A stretch of 64,000 bases of DNA from Microbispora hainanensis (GCF_006874475.1 NZ_VIRM01000016.1:62001-126000), one strand, 5' to 3'. Positions 1 to 7,889 are shown, counted from the first letter of the stretch. Notes: generated by a model from the letters alone, not told the origin. Numbers and translations are program-made.

Positions 1-1
1 C

Positions 2-403
2 GACACCGACGGCCCGGAGGTGGGGCTGGCCAGGCTGCCCCGGCTGGTGGACCGGGCCGAAGCGGCAGGGCTGCCGGTCACGACATCGACCATCGGCACG
101 CGCAGGGAGGTGCCCCCGGAGGTCGACCGGGCCGCCTACCGCATCGTGCAGGAGGCGTTCACCAACGTGCTGCGGCACGCCGGGGCCGCCTCGGTCACCG
201 TGACGATCGAATACGCGGCTGACATGATCAAACTGAGCGTCGAGGACGACGGACAGACCACGACGGGGACGGCGGACAACGGGATGGGGTTGATCGGAAT
301 GCGCGAGCGCGCGGTCGCCCTCGGCGGCTCGCTCACCGCCGGGCCGCGACCGGGGGGAGGCTTCGCCGTACGGGCCGAGCTGCCGACGGCGGCCGCCCCG
401 TGA
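2..403 (+). CDS. Sensor histidine kinase, NarL-type (3' part only)
   Basis: This is the C-terminal part of a two-component sensor kinase; its start and phosphorylated histidine lie before the window. The visible residues are the HATPase_c domain. The N box reads EAFTNVLRHA, the D box is VEDDG, and a G box with GMGLIGMRERA is followed by the usual ALGGSL and PGGGF end. This arrangement is typical of the HisKA_3/NarX-DesK class, which pairs with LuxR-type regulators. The stop codon overlaps the GTG of the response regulator by 4 bases, so the two are translationally coupled and form a cognate pair. The signal sensed cannot be told from this fragment. Confidence 0.93.
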   Translation, partial: DTDGPEVGLARLPRLVDRAEAAGLPVTTSTIGTRREVPPEVDRAAYRIVQEAFTNVLRHAGAASVTVTIEYAADMIKLSVEDDGQTTTGTADNGMGLIGMRERAVALGGSLTAGPRPGGGFAVRAELPTAAAP

Positions 404-1062
404 TCCGGGTGCTGCTGGCCGACGACCAGCCGCTGATCCGCGCCGGTTTCCGGGCGCTGCTGGAGATGGCCGAGGACATCACGGTCGTCGCGGAAGCGGG
501 CAACGGCGGCGAGGCCGTCGAGCTGTGCCGTGCCCTGCGGCCCGACGTGGCGTTGCTCGACGTACGGATGCCGCTGCTCGACGGCATCCAGGCCACGAGG
601 AGGATCGGGGCCGACCCGGAGCTCGACTCGGTGCGCGTGGTCATCCTCACCAACTACGCCCTCGACGAGTACGTCTTCGCCGCCCTGCGCGCCGGCGCCA
701 GCGGATTCCTGGTCAAGGACATCGAACCGGCCGACCTGCTGCAGTCGGTGCGGGTGGCGGCCAACGGCGAGGCGCTGCTGTCCCCCTCGGTCACCAGGCG
801 GCTGATCGAGGAGTACGTCTCCACGCCGCCCAGGCCCGTGCCGGGACCCGGCCTCGAACGGCTGACCGACCGGGAGCGCGAGGTCCTGTCGCTGGTCGCG
901 ACGGGGATGTCCAACGAGGAGATCGCCGGCCACCTCACGATCAGCCACGCCACCGTCAAGACCCACGTCAGCAGGGTGATGGCCAAGCTGGGCGCTCGTG
1001 ATCGCGCGCAACTCGTGGTGCACGCCTACGAGTCCGGGCTCGTCACCCCGGGACGTCGCTAG
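400..1062 (+). CDS. LuxR/NarL-family response regulator
   Basis: A 220-residue DNA-binding response regulator. The N-terminal receiver domain has the acidic pair DD at residues 8-9, the phosphoacceptor Asp54 in ALLDVRMP and the conserved Lys in FLVKD. The C-terminal LuxR helix-turn-helix begins at LTDREREVLSLVA and contains SNEEIAGHLTISHATVKTHV. The GTG start overlaps the kinase stop by 4 bases. It receives phosphate from the preceding kinase and should bind DNA as a dimer. Its targets are not visible here. Length and domain order are normal for the family. Confidence 0.95.
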   Translation: MIRVLLADDQPLIRAGFRALLEMAEDITVVAEAGNGGEAVELCRALRPDVALLDVRMPLLDGIQATRRIGADPELDSVRVVILTNYALDEYVFAALRAGASGFLVKDIEPADLLQSVRVAANGEALLSPSVTRRLIEEYVSTPPRPVPGPGLERLTDREREVLSLVATGMSNEEIAGHLTISHATVKTHVSRVMAKLGARDRAQLVVHAYESGLVTPGRR

Positions 1063-1133
1063 CCGCGCCCGGCCTGCCCCGCCGCGGGACGTTGCGGGGA
1101 CGTCGCTGGTGGTGCGTGGCCGGGGCAGCCGAA

Positions 1134-1166
1134 GGGCCGGGCCGCCGTTCCCGGCGGCACCGGCCC
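1134..1166. terminator. Hairpin between convergent genes
   Basis: A long GC stem lies between the response regulator and the oppositely oriented CBS gene. GGGCCGG-GCCGCCG pairs with CGGCGGC-(A)-CCGGCCC around a TTCC loop, with one unpaired base. There is no T tract, as is common in high-GC actinomycetes. It probably terminates transcription from both sides. Confidence 0.6.
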
Positions 1167-1183
1167 GGAGATCGCCGCGACGG

Positions 1184-1618
1184 TCAGCCCCGCGCGTAGA
1201 TGCGGTGCACGAACTCCGCGAGCTTGCTGTCGGGTAGTTCCTTGGCCAGGTCGGCCTCGGTGATCATCCCGACGATGCGGTGGTTCTCGATCACCGGCAT
1301 GCGCTTGATCTGGTGCTCCTCCATCTTCGCCAGGGCCTCCTCGACGCTGGCTCCGGCGTCGACCCAGACGAGGCCGCGGGCGAGCTCGCCCGCCGTGGTC
1401 TGGTCGAGGTCCTTGCCCTCGGCCACGCACTTCACCACGATGTCGCGATCGGTGATGATGCCCTTGAGCCGGTCGTCGTCCCCGCAGATGGGAAGGGCGC
1501 CGACGTTCATGTCCCGCATCATCTCCGCGGCCCTGCGCAGGCTGTCGTGCTCGCCGATGCATTCCGCGCCCTCGTGCATGACCTCACCGGCGGTCTTGCT
1601 TAATCCCTCTGTGGTCAT
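1184..1618 (-). CDS. CBS-domain protein (tandem CBS pair)
   Basis: A 144-residue cytoplasmic protein made almost entirely of two CBS motifs, a Bateman module. The first covers about residues 14-70 and contains GALPICGDDDRLKGIITDRD. The second covers about 78-135 and contains KRMPVIENHRIVGMITEAD. The two IITDRD/MITEAD ends are the conserved adenosyl-ligand-binding strands. Such stand-alone proteins in actinomycetes sense ATP, AMP or related nucleotides, and in mycobacteria they are dormancy or stress genes. The partner enzyme is unknown. It is a single gene, convergent with the response regulator upstream. Confidence 0.9.
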   Translation of the reverse strand: MTTEGLSKTAGEVMHEGAECIGEHDSLRRAAEMMRDMNVGALPICGDDDRLKGIITDRDIVVKCVAEGKDLDQTTAGELARGLVWVDAGASVEEALAKMEEHQIKRMPVIENHRIVGMITEADLAKELPDSKLAEFVHRIYARG

Positions 1619-1681
1619 GGCTAACCCCCGATTCCTTCTTTTAGGGTGACATGCCCCGTATGTCCGAAATTAAGAGCGCAG

Positions 1682-2044
1682 TCACAGGCGAGGGAGGAAG
1701 TGCTCGCCGCGCAGGGCCCGTTCCACGAGCGCGACCGACTCGGCCAGCCGTACGAGCCGGGGGCCTTCCTGGCGGTAGGCGTCCAGGACGGCCTCGATCG
1801 CGTGCGGGGGCAGGTGCTCCTTCAGCTCCACCGCCGCGCCCCGGTATCCCTCCCTGGCCGCCTGGATCGAGGCCGCGACCTGCTGGCGGGCCATCCGGGC
1901 GAGCGCGAGCGGATAACGGCGCAGCACGCCGTACGCGCGGTAGTCGGGCGGCACCGCGTCGAGCAGCCACGACACGGCCGAGACCTCCCAGTCGGGGCTG
2001 CCAGGAGGGCGCACCTCCGGTGGCCAGCCGGGTGGCACGTACAC
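1682..2044 (-). CDS. Conserved hypothetical protein, about 120 aa
   Basis: A 120-residue cytoplasmic protein that I recognise only as an actinobacterial conserved hypothetical. It is Pro/Trp-rich at the start (VYVPPGWPPEV) and then helical, with no membrane segment and no catalytic motif I can name. I chose the GTG at 2044 because a TATGAT box lies exactly 6 bases upstream, consistent with a leaderless mRNA. A longer in-frame reading up to 2260 runs into the promoter region of the divergent oxidase and is unlikely. It is divergently transcribed from lhgO. Confidence 0.7.
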   Translation of the reverse strand: MYVPPGWPPEVRPPGSPDWEVSAVSWLLDAVPPDYRAYGVLRRYPLALARMARQQVAASIQAAREGYRGAAVELKEHLPPHAIEAVLDAYRQEGPRLVRLAESVALVERALRGEHFLPRL

Positions 2045-2050
2045 TCCGCC

Positions 2051-2056
2051 ATCATA
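2051..2056 (-). promoter_or_regulatory. -10 box of a leaderless promoter
   Basis: TATGAT on the minus strand ends 6 bases before the GTG at 2044. There is no convincing ribosome-binding site, so transcription probably starts at or next to the start codon. Confidence 0.6.
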
Positions 2057-2132
2057 CCGAACACAGGTTCGATCACCGTGGAGCGGCTCCGGCTGCGAGA
2101 ATGTCCCGCATGCTGTCGACAACCACGCGGCC

Positions 2133-3317
2133 ATGAGGATCGGGATCGTCGGTGCCGGGATCCTCGGTCTGGCCGTGGCCCGGCAGATGGCGCGGGCGGG
2201 CGCCGAGGTGACCGTCCTGGAGAAGGAGCCCCGGATCGCCGCCCACCAGACCGGGCACAACAGCGGGGTCGTGCACGCCGGGATCTACTACCAGCCCGGC
2301 TCGCTCAAGGCGACGCTGTGCCGGGAGGGCATGGCGATGCTGCGCGAATACTGCGCCGAGCACGGCCTGCCGTACGACGAGGTGGGCAAGCTCGTCGTGG
2401 CCTCCACCCGGGCCGAGCTGCCCGGGCTGCGCACCATCGCCGAGCGGGCCAGGGAGAACGGCGTGCCCGGCATCGCCGAGCTCGACGCCATCGGCCTGCG
2501 GGAGGTGGAGCCGCACGCGGTCGGAGTCGCCGCCGTCCACTCGCCGCACACCGCGATCACCGACTTCTCCGCGGTCGCGCGCCGCCTCGCCGCCGACCTG
2601 GCCGAGGCGGGCGGGTCCGTACGGCTCTCGCGTCCCGTGCTCGCCATCAAGCAGACCACCGACGGCGTGGCGGTGGCGGCAGGTCCGGAGAGGCTCACCT
2701 TCGACCGGCTGGTCTCCTGCGCCGGCCTCGGCACCGACCGCGTGGCGGACCTGGCGCGGGCGGGGGGCGACGTGCGGATCGTCCCGTTCCGCGGTGAGTA
2801 CTACCGGCTCGCGGGCCCGGCACGCGGCCTGGTGAAAGGGCTCATCTATCCCGTGCCCGACCCCCGCTACCCCTTCCTCGGCGTCCACCTGACCCGCAGG
2901 ATCGGCGGGGAGGTCCTGGTCGGGCCCAACGCCGTGCCCGCGCTGGCCCTGGAGGGCTACTCCTGGCGGTCGGCGTCGCTGCGCGACCTGCGGCGGATCG
3001 TCGCCTGGCCGGGCACCCGCCGTATGGCGGCCGAGCACTGGCGCACCGGCCTGCGCGAGGTGTACGGCTCGCTGGCCAAGCGGGCCTTCGTGGCCGCCGC
3101 CCGCCGGTACGTGCCCGAGCTGGCCCCGGCCGACCTCGTACGCACCCAGGGCGGTGTGCGGGCCCAGGCCGTGGCACGCGACGGCAGGCTGCTCGACGAC
3201 TTCGTCATCGACGTCCGCGGGCGTATCGTGCTGGTGCGAAACGCGCCCTCACCTGCGGCGACGAGCAGCCTGGCGATCGCGCGGCACATCGCTTTAACGG
3301 TTCCCTTAACTTCCTAG
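2133..3317 (+). CDS. lhgO: L-2-hydroxyglutarate oxidase (FAD-dependent)
   Basis: A 394-residue flavoprotein of the DAO/LhgO family that oxidises L-2-hydroxyglutarate to 2-oxoglutarate, passing electrons to the respiratory chain or oxygen. The Rossmann FAD motif is at the N-terminus (GIVGAGILGLAVARQ). It is followed by the family signature around HNSGVVHAGIYYQPGSLK and a later GEVLVGPNAV segment. Length and both ends match LhgO. It starts at ATG 2133, just beyond the divergent promoter. Its 3' end contains the TTAAC repeats that precede the next response regulator gene, so part of that gene's control region is inside this coding sequence. Confidence 0.9.
   Translation: MRIGIVGAGILGLAVARQMARAGAEVTVLEKEPRIAAHQTGHNSGVVHAGIYYQPGSLKATLCREGMAMLREYCAEHGLPYDEVGKLVVASTRAELPGLRTIAERARENGVPGIAELDAIGLREVEPHAVGVAAVHSPHTAITDFSAVARRLAADLAEAGGSVRLSRPVLAIKQTTDGVAVAAGPERLTFDRLVSCAGLGTDRVADLARAGGDVRIVPFRGEYYRLAGPARGLVKGLIYPVPDPRYPFLGVHLTRRIGGEVLVGPNAVPALALEGYSWRSASLRDLRRIVAWPGTRRMAAEHWRTGLREVYGSLAKRAFVAAARRYVPELAPADLVRTQGGVRAQAVARDGRLLDDFVIDVRGRIVLVRNAPSPAATSSLAIARHIALTVPLTS
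3294..3310 (+). promoter_or_regulatory. Direct repeat TTAAC, candidate response-regulator box
   Basis: TTAAC occurs at 3294-3298 and again at 3306-3310, about one helical turn apart, 26-42 bases before the response regulator start. OmpR-family regulators bind direct repeats with this spacing, so autoregulation is possible. A TAGAGT box follows at 3321-3326. This is pattern only. Confidence 0.35.
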
Positions 3318-3335
3318 GTCTAGAGTGCTGCCGAC

Positions 3336-4058
3336 ATGGTCGTTGAATCTCCCGAAGCCCGGCTGCTGATCGTCGAGGACGAGCCGAACATCCTCGAACT
3401 GCTCGCGGCCAGCCTCCGGTATGCCGGGTTCGAGGTCCACACCGCATCCAACGGCGGCGAGGCGGTGGCCGCGGCTCAGCGGCACCGGCCGGACCTGATC
3501 GTGCTCGACGTCATGCTGCCCGACATGGACGGGTTCGACATCGTGCGCAGGCTGCGCAGTGGCGGAACCCTCACCCCTGTCGTCTTCCTCACCGCGCGCG
3601 ACGCCACCGAGGACAAGATCCGGGGCCTGACGCTCGGCGGCGACGACTACGTGACCAAGCCGTTCAGCCTGGAGGAGGTCGTCGCCCGGATCCGGGCCGT
3701 GCTGCGCCGCACCGCCGGAGACCCGATGATCACCCCGCCGCGGCTGACCTTCGCCGACATCGAGCTGGACGAGGAGTCCCACGAGGTCTGGCGCGGCGGC
3801 CGGGCCGTACCCCTGTCGCCGACGGAGTTCAAGCTGCTGCGTTACTTCATGTGCAACGCGGGCCGGGTGCTGTCCAAGGCGCAGATCCTCGACCACGTGT
3901 GGGACTACGACTTCCGCGGCGACGCCGGGATCGTCGAGTCGTACGTGTCGGTGTTGCGCCGCAAGCTCGACAACGCCCACTCGCGGCGCCACCCCCGGCT
4001 CATCCACACGCTGCGCGGCGTCGGTTACGTCATGCGGACACCACCCAGCGGCGCCTGA
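3336..4058 (+). CDS. OmpR-family response regulator
   Basis: A 240-residue regulator. The receiver domain has E15/D16 near the start, the phosphoacceptor Asp58 in LIVLDVMLPD, the signalling Thr in FLTARD and Lys in YVTKPF. A winged-helix domain follows, with LSPTEFKLLRYFM and the recognition region ending in HTLRGVGYVMR. The sequence is close to the mycobacterial TcrA/TrcR type. It lies 3 bases before its kinase gene. A clear paralogue sits at 13677-14363 in the efflux island, so the two systems probably arose by duplication and could cross-talk. Confidence 0.95.
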   Translation: MVVESPEARLLIVEDEPNILELLAASLRYAGFEVHTASNGGEAVAAAQRHRPDLIVLDVMLPDMDGFDIVRRLRSGGTLTPVVFLTARDATEDKIRGLTLGGDDYVTKPFSLEEVVARIRAVLRRTAGDPMITPPRLTFADIELDEESHEVWRGGRAVPLSPTEFKLLRYFMCNAGRVLSKAQILDHVWDYDFRGDAGIVESYVSVLRRKLDNAHSRRHPRLIHTLRGVGYVMRTPPSGA

Positions 4059-4061
4059 GCC

Positions 4062-5456
4062 GTGTCGGGGCGCACGCCGCTGCGGATCCGGCTGAGCGCG
4101 GCCATGCTCGCGCTGGTCGCGGTCGCGCTCGCGGTCATCGGCGTGGGCAGTGTCTCGGTGCTCCGCGACTATCTGATCACCCGGGTCGACTGGAAGGTCG
4201 CCATCCTGGCCCACGAGGCGGAAAGACGGCTCGACCAGGGACCGGCGGCGTTCACCCGCATCAGGGTGATGCCCGAGGGCCGGGTGGAGATCCGTGACAA
4301 CGCCGGCAAGACGCTGCTCGCGCAGGCGGGCATCAGCGCGGAGACACTGCCGGGGCCCGGCGCCGTGACCTCCCGGAAGCCCGTGACGGTGGCGGCGGTG
4401 TCGGGTGACGGCCAGTGGCGGGCCCGGGTGGTGCCCGTGGAGGGCGTCGGCATGGTCGTCGTCGCGGTGGACATGGCCTCGGTCGGGCAGATCACCACCC
4501 GGCTCGCGCTCATCGAGGCGCTGGTCGGCGGCGCCCTGATGGTCCTGCTCGCCGTCGTCGGCGTCGTGATCGTACGGCGCAGCCTGCGGCCCCTCGCGGA
4601 GATCGAGGCGACCGCGGAGGCCATCGCCCGGGGGAACCTCGGCAGCCGGGTCCCCGACCGCGACCCGCGCACCGAGGTCGGGCGGCTCGCCCGCTCGCTG
4701 AACGGCATGCTCGCCCAGATCGAGGCGGCGTTCCAGGCCAGGGCGGCCTCCGAGGCCGCGGCCAGGGAGTCGGAGGCGCGCATGCGCCGCTTCGTGGCCG
4801 ACGCCTCGCACGAACTGCGTACGCCGCTCACCTCGATCAGGGGCTTCGCCGAGTTTCACCGGCAGGTGCCGGACGCCGATACCACGCGGCTGATGTCGCG
4901 CATCGAGAGCGAGGCCGCCCGCATGGGCCTGCTGGTGGACGACCTCCTGCTGCTCGCCCGGCTCGACCAGCAGCGCCCCCTGCGTACGCAGCCCGTGGAC
5001 CTGCTGGCCCTGGCGGGCGACGCGGTGCACGACGTCAGGACCCTGTGCCCCGACCGCGACGTGTCGCTGGTGGTCGAGGGGGACGCGGCGCTGATCGTCT
5101 CGGGGGACGAGGTGCGGCTGAGGCAGGTCGTGGGCAACCTGATGAACAACGCCACGACCCACACGCCTGAGGGAACGCCGATCACCGTGCGCGTCGGCAG
5201 CTCGGACGGCGCGGCGTTCATCGAGGTGGCCGACAAGGGACCCGGCCTCACGCCCGAGCAGGTGGCCCGGGTCTTCGAGCGCTTCTACCGCGCCGACCCC
5301 TCCCGCACACGGCCGGCTGGCGGCAGCGGCCTCGGGCTCGCGATCGTGGAATCCCTCGTCAAGGCGCACGGCGGCGAGGTCGGCGTGGAGTCGGCTCCGG
5401 GCGCCGGCGCCATCTTCCGCGTCACCCTCCCCCTCGCCGCCGAGGCCCACACCTGA
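4062..5456 (+). CDS. Sensor histidine kinase, HAMP/HisKA type
   Basis: A 464-residue membrane kinase, cognate to the regulator just upstream. TM1 is at about residues 11-33, an extracytoplasmic sensor at 35-145, and TM2 at about 149-172. A HAMP linker follows at 173-225, then HisKA with the phosphorylated His250 in DASHELRTPL. The HATPase domain has the N box NLMNNATTH, DKGPGL and a GSGLGLAIV G box. The start is GTG at 4062, 3 bases after the regulator stop. The short extracytoplasmic loop gives no clue to the ligand. The kinase at 14338-15972 is a paralogue. Confidence 0.95.
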   Translation: MSGRTPLRIRLSAAMLALVAVALAVIGVGSVSVLRDYLITRVDWKVAILAHEAERRLDQGPAAFTRIRVMPEGRVEIRDNAGKTLLAQAGISAETLPGPGAVTSRKPVTVAAVSGDGQWRARVVPVEGVGMVVVAVDMASVGQITTRLALIEALVGGALMVLLAVVGVVIVRRSLRPLAEIEATAEAIARGNLGSRVPDRDPRTEVGRLARSLNGMLAQIEAAFQARAASEAAARESEARMRRFVADASHELRTPLTSIRGFAEFHRQVPDADTTRLMSRIESEAARMGLLVDDLLLLARLDQQRPLRTQPVDLLALAGDAVHDVRTLCPDRDVSLVVEGDAALIVSGDEVRLRQVVGNLMNNATTHTPEGTPITVRVGSSDGAAFIEVADKGPGLTPEQVARVFERFYRADPSRTRPAGGSGLGLAIVESLVKAHGGEVGVESAPGAGAIFRVTLPLAAEAHT

Positions 5457-5532
5457 CCGGGTAATTCCGTTGACCCGCGCACCCCCGGGCGTGCAGGTTT
5501 CGGGGAGTGCAGGTCGAGGGGCGGAGGTGCTC

Positions 5533-5904
5533 GTGGCCATTGTCAGCAAGGGCTCGCGGCTCATCACGGTCGACGGTGTCGCGTACCGGTGGCGGATCCG
5601 CCGCAAGCCGACGTATTGGCAGGCGATCGGCCAGGAGCCGCTGACCATGCCGATCGAGCTCGCGGAGGGACCGGGCCCGGTGCTCCTGGTGTCGCTTCCC
5701 TTCTCCCGCCCCGACGCCTGGGTGGGAGAGCGGACGATGGCCGTACGGCCGGCGCTCGTGGCGGAGGTCATCCGTACGGCCCTGCGTCGCGGTTGGGACC
5801 CCTGCCGGCCGGGCCGCGCCTTGGACCTCGACGTCACCGAGGACGACCTGACGGCCATGCTGGGCACCCCGCCCGTCTACGAAGTCCCCTTCGCCCGCCG
5901 GTAA
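5533..5904 (+). CDS. Conserved hypothetical protein, about 123 aa
   Basis: A small cytoplasmic protein with strands near the N-terminus (SKGSRLITVDGVAYRWRIRRKP) and a helical middle (VRPALVAEVIRTALRRGW). The style matches actinobacterial hypotheticals of the MAIVSKGSRLI type, but I cannot name a function. I chose the GTG at 5533 because GGAGG lies 5 bases upstream. An in-frame ATG-like start 63 bases earlier would add a sequence with no conservation-like character. Confidence 0.65.
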   Translation: MAIVSKGSRLITVDGVAYRWRIRRKPTYWQAIGQEPLTMPIELAEGPGPVLLVSLPFSRPDAWVGERTMAVRPALVAEVIRTALRRGWDPCRPGRALDLDVTEDDLTAMLGTPPVYEVPFARR

Positions 5905-6014
5905 CCGCTTCCGCCGTCCGCTGCCCTGAGACGCTGCCCGGGCCGAGTTGGGCGGGGGCACCGGACCGCTCGTCGCAGAAAGTGACGATATTGATGCGGC
6001 TCGTGTTTCAAGCT

Positions 6015-6032
6015 CATAGCATTGATGCTATG
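6015..6032. promoter_or_regulatory. Palindromic operator over the toxin start codon
   Basis: CATAGCATTGATGCTATG has perfect 8-base arms around a 2-base centre. The left arm contains TAGCAT (6017-6022), which is placed 7 bases before the ATG and fits a -10 box. The right arm contains the ATG itself. A protein bound here would block both transcription and start selection. The obvious candidate is the antitoxin encoded downstream. Confidence 0.7.
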
Positions 6033-6386
6033 GATTGGGGTACAGTCGAGCTAGAACCAGAGGTTCGGCAGTGGCTTGAAGGTCTGTCGGCCGCATCGTT
6101 CGCGAAGGTGGCGTTCTATGTCGATCTGCTCGCGGCGGAGGGAGCTCTGCTCGGGGAGCCTTACAGCAAGCAACTCGACGGCAAGTTACGCGAGCTGCGG
6201 TTCTATCTCAACGAGATCGCGGTACGAATCACCTACTGGATCGCACCGGGGCGCAGAATCGTGCTCTTGACGGTTTTCTATAAATTCAGGCCACGCGACG
6301 AGCGTGAGATAGATCGGGCGCGTCGGGCGCTGCGTCGCTGTATCGACGCGGCGCACACGGTGGATGAGGAAGAAGAAGCGGTATGA
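6030..6386 (+). CDS. RelE/HigB-like toxin of a type II toxin-antitoxin pair
   Basis: A 118-residue protein of the phage-derived Gp49/HigB-like group, whose members are RNases acting on translated mRNA. The conserved blocks are KQLDGKLRELRF, then VRITYWIAP, then IVLLTVFYKF, ending in a basic helix with RPRDEREIDRARR. The start is ATG 6030: the first residues read MDWGTVELEPEVRQWLE, and this ATG is the end of the operator palindrome. The stop overlaps the antitoxin ATG by 4 bases. Toxin-first order is usual for HigBA. The GC content is visibly lower than in the neighbours, consistent with transfer. Confidence 0.85.
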   Translation: MDWGTVELEPEVRQWLEGLSAASFAKVAFYVDLLAAEGALLGEPYSKQLDGKLRELRFYLNEIAVRITYWIAPGRRIVLLTVFYKFRPRDEREIDRARRALRRCIDAAHTVDEEEEAV

Positions 6387-6682
6387 GCGAGCAGGAGAGC
6401 TGGCGGGAGCTCCGGAATCGCCGTATGGCCGAGCCCGGAGCGGTCGAAGCCTACGAGGCCGCGCGTCTCGCTTATGAACTGGGAAAGACGATCCGGGCGA
6501 TGCGAGAGACGCGAGGCTGGAGCCAGAGTGATCTGGCTCGTGCCGCCGGCATGACCCAGTCGGCGGTGGCGCGGTTCGAGGCCGGTGGAACGGTTCCTAC
6601 CCTGCCTGTCATCGAGCGCCTGGCGAGCGCCCTGGACGCGGATGTCGAGGTCCGCCTGACGCCCCGGGTTCCCGCGGCGTGA
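6383..6682 (+). CDS. XRE-family antitoxin (HigA-like)
   Basis: A 99-residue protein with a helix-turn-helix at about residues 33-85: LGKTIRAMRETRGWSQSDLARAAG, then QSAVARFEAGG and PTLPVIERLASAL. The N-terminal 30 residues, with RNRRMAEPGAVEAYEAARLAYELG, are the toxin-contacting segment typical of this group. It overlaps the toxin stop by 4 bases. It should neutralise the toxin and repress the operon through the palindrome at 6015-6032. Confidence 0.9.
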   Translation: MSEQESWRELRNRRMAEPGAVEAYEAARLAYELGKTIRAMRETRGWSQSDLARAAGMTQSAVARFEAGGTVPTLPVIERLASALDADVEVRLTPRVPAA

Positions 6683-6818
6683 CACCCGCTGTCGAACTCC
6701 TCGCGCCATCCCTCCCGCACACGTCCATTCGCCGATGATGATCACGGATGCGTCGACCGCGCCCAGTGGGAGATCCCTGTCAGCCGTACGGTTCCCCGAT
6801 ACGTGTCAGGTCTTCTGC

Positions 6819-6995
6819 TCAACCCTCGCGGAGCACCTCTTCATGGCGTTCCGCCAGATCACCGATTCCCGACCTCATTGCGCCGATGAACGACAACTGT
6901 CGCCGGCCCTGGAGCACGACCGCATGCGGATCGCGAGCCTGCTCGGGCCGCAGCCCGTCCACCGGAGCGTGCAGATCCTCGTGCGCCGTGGTCAT
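6819..6995 (-). CDS. Small protein, possible antitoxin-like, 58 aa
   Basis: Begins MTTAHEDLHAPVDGLRPEQ and ends RRQLSFIGAMRSGIGDLAERHEEVLREG. The pattern of a short helix (ELHxLVDxL) followed by RxLSFIGxxxSGxxDLAERxEEILR is one I recognise from small actinobacterial proteins often found next to PIN or RelE toxins. No toxin is adjacent on this strand, and the middle segment is shorter than usual, so the gene may be an orphan or partly decayed. The ATG at 6995 is preferred because TACACT lies exactly 6 bases upstream. Confidence 0.6.
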   Translation of the reverse strand: MTTAHEDLHAPVDGLRPEQARDPHAVVLQGRRQLSFIGAMRSGIGDLAERHEEVLREG

Positions 6996-7001
6996 GGGCG
7001 G

Positions 7002-7007
7002 AGTGTA
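7002..7007 (-). promoter_or_regulatory. -10 box of a leaderless promoter
   Basis: TACACT on the minus strand, 6 bases before the ATG at 6995. There is no ribosome-binding site in between. Confidence 0.55.
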
Positions 7008-7103
7008 CGGCGGGTCGTACGCGGTGGCGCTACGGCTCACGGTTCATGGGCGGAGCCGGTAGCAGAGCTCAGAAGGCGGCTGCTGCGCTGATCGCGGAGT
7101 CCG

Positions 7104-7109
7104 TACGCT
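7104..7109 (+). promoter_or_regulatory. -10 box of a leaderless promoter
   Basis: TACGCT, 7 bases before the ATG of the DUF4262 gene. There is no Shine-Dalgarno sequence between them. Confidence 0.55.
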
Positions 7110-7116
7110 ACGGCCC

Positions 7117-7647
7117 ATGTCTACCGAAGGCCCGGGTTGTCGCTGCATCCTCTGTCATGACTACGGGGACCGTGATGAGTGGGATGCCATGGATCGGCAC
7201 ACCGTGGAGCACGTCCGGAGTCGCGGCTGGAGCGTGAAGATGATTCCGGAGGACGAGCTGGGCCCCGGATTCGCCTACACCGTCGGCCTGTGGCACACCT
7301 ACCGGTCGCCTGAGCTGGCCATGTTCGGTCTGGACGTTCATCTCATGCACGAACTGCTGAACCACCTCGGAGACGGTGTCGCCGCGGGGGAGCCGGTTGA
7401 GGCGGAGCAGGAGCGGCACGACCTCATCGCGCGGCACCCTGTGGTTCTCAAGCAGGTCGACCCGAGGTGGTATCGAGAGTTCTTCGGGCAGGCGATCGCG
7501 TTCTATCGGCGACCACCGTTTCCGGTGTTACAGGTCGTGTGGCCTGACGCCGATGGCCGTTTTCTCTGGCACGCGGACCACGCCGAGCACTGTCGGGAGC
7601 TACAGCCGTCGTTGTGGCTGTGGCCGGATGTCCAGCGGGGAGTGTGA
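7117..7647 (+). CDS. DUF4262 protein
   Basis: A 176-residue protein matching the DUF4262 pattern: a Cys-rich start (CRCILCHDYG), then HVRSRGWSVKMIPEDELGPGFAYTVG split by GLWHTY, then PELAMFGLDVHLMHELLNHLGDG, and a C-terminal WPDADGRFLW. The family is widespread in actinomycetes and has no established function. It begins a small cluster: its stop overlaps the next GTG by 4 bases. The promoter appears leaderless. Confidence 0.85.
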   Translation: MSTEGPGCRCILCHDYGDRDEWDAMDRHTVEHVRSRGWSVKMIPEDELGPGFAYTVGLWHTYRSPELAMFGLDVHLMHELLNHLGDGVAAGEPVEAEQERHDLIARHPVVLKQVDPRWYREFFGQAIAFYRRPPFPVLQVVWPDADGRFLWHADHAEHCRELQPSLWLWPDVQRGV

Positions 7648-7802
7648 GAGTGGAGCGGCGGATCGAGCGGGACCTGCTGGAAGAGGCCCTGCAGGCGAAC
7701 GAGAACGAGAGCGGTCCTATCCCGCAGCATCTGCGGGACGAAGCTGAGCAGTTGTTCCGAAGCGTGAAGTCCGCTCCGGAGTTGCTGAAGGAGCGTGGAT
7801 GA
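7644..7802 (+). CDS. Hypothetical protein, 52 aa
   Basis: A very charged, probably all-helical peptide (VERRIERDLLEEALQANENE, then DEAEQLFRSVKSAPELLKERG). The GTG at 7644 overlaps the DUF4262 stop in a GTGA arrangement, the strongest evidence that it is translated, and it suggests coupling with that protein. No known domain. Confidence 0.6.
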   Translation: MRVERRIERDLLEEALQANENESGPIPQHLRDEAEQLFRSVKSAPELLKERG

Positions 7803-7887
7803 CACGCGCACGAGGGACGCCGAGTGCGGGGTGGTCATCCTCGCCTCCGAGGGATGCGGAAAGGTGGTCCGCCTCGTACGCGTGTAG
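7795..7887 (+). CDS. Possible 30-aa peptide
   Basis: A GTG-started reading frame overlapping the end of the 52-residue gene; it reads VDDTRTRDAECGVVILASEG and then CGKVVRLVRV. Third codon positions are strongly G/C, unlike the competing ATG frame at 7799. It could be a real small product or the tail of a lost gene. It has no good ribosome-binding site. Confidence 0.3.
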   Translation: MDDTRTRDAECGVVILASEGCGKVVRLVRV

Positions 7888-7889
7888 AC

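Noticed and set aside
3306..5867. An 853-residue open frame on the minus strand
   Set aside because: It is antisense to a clear regulator/kinase pair and has Arg/His/Gly/Asp-rich composition typical of high-GC shadow frames, with no domain.
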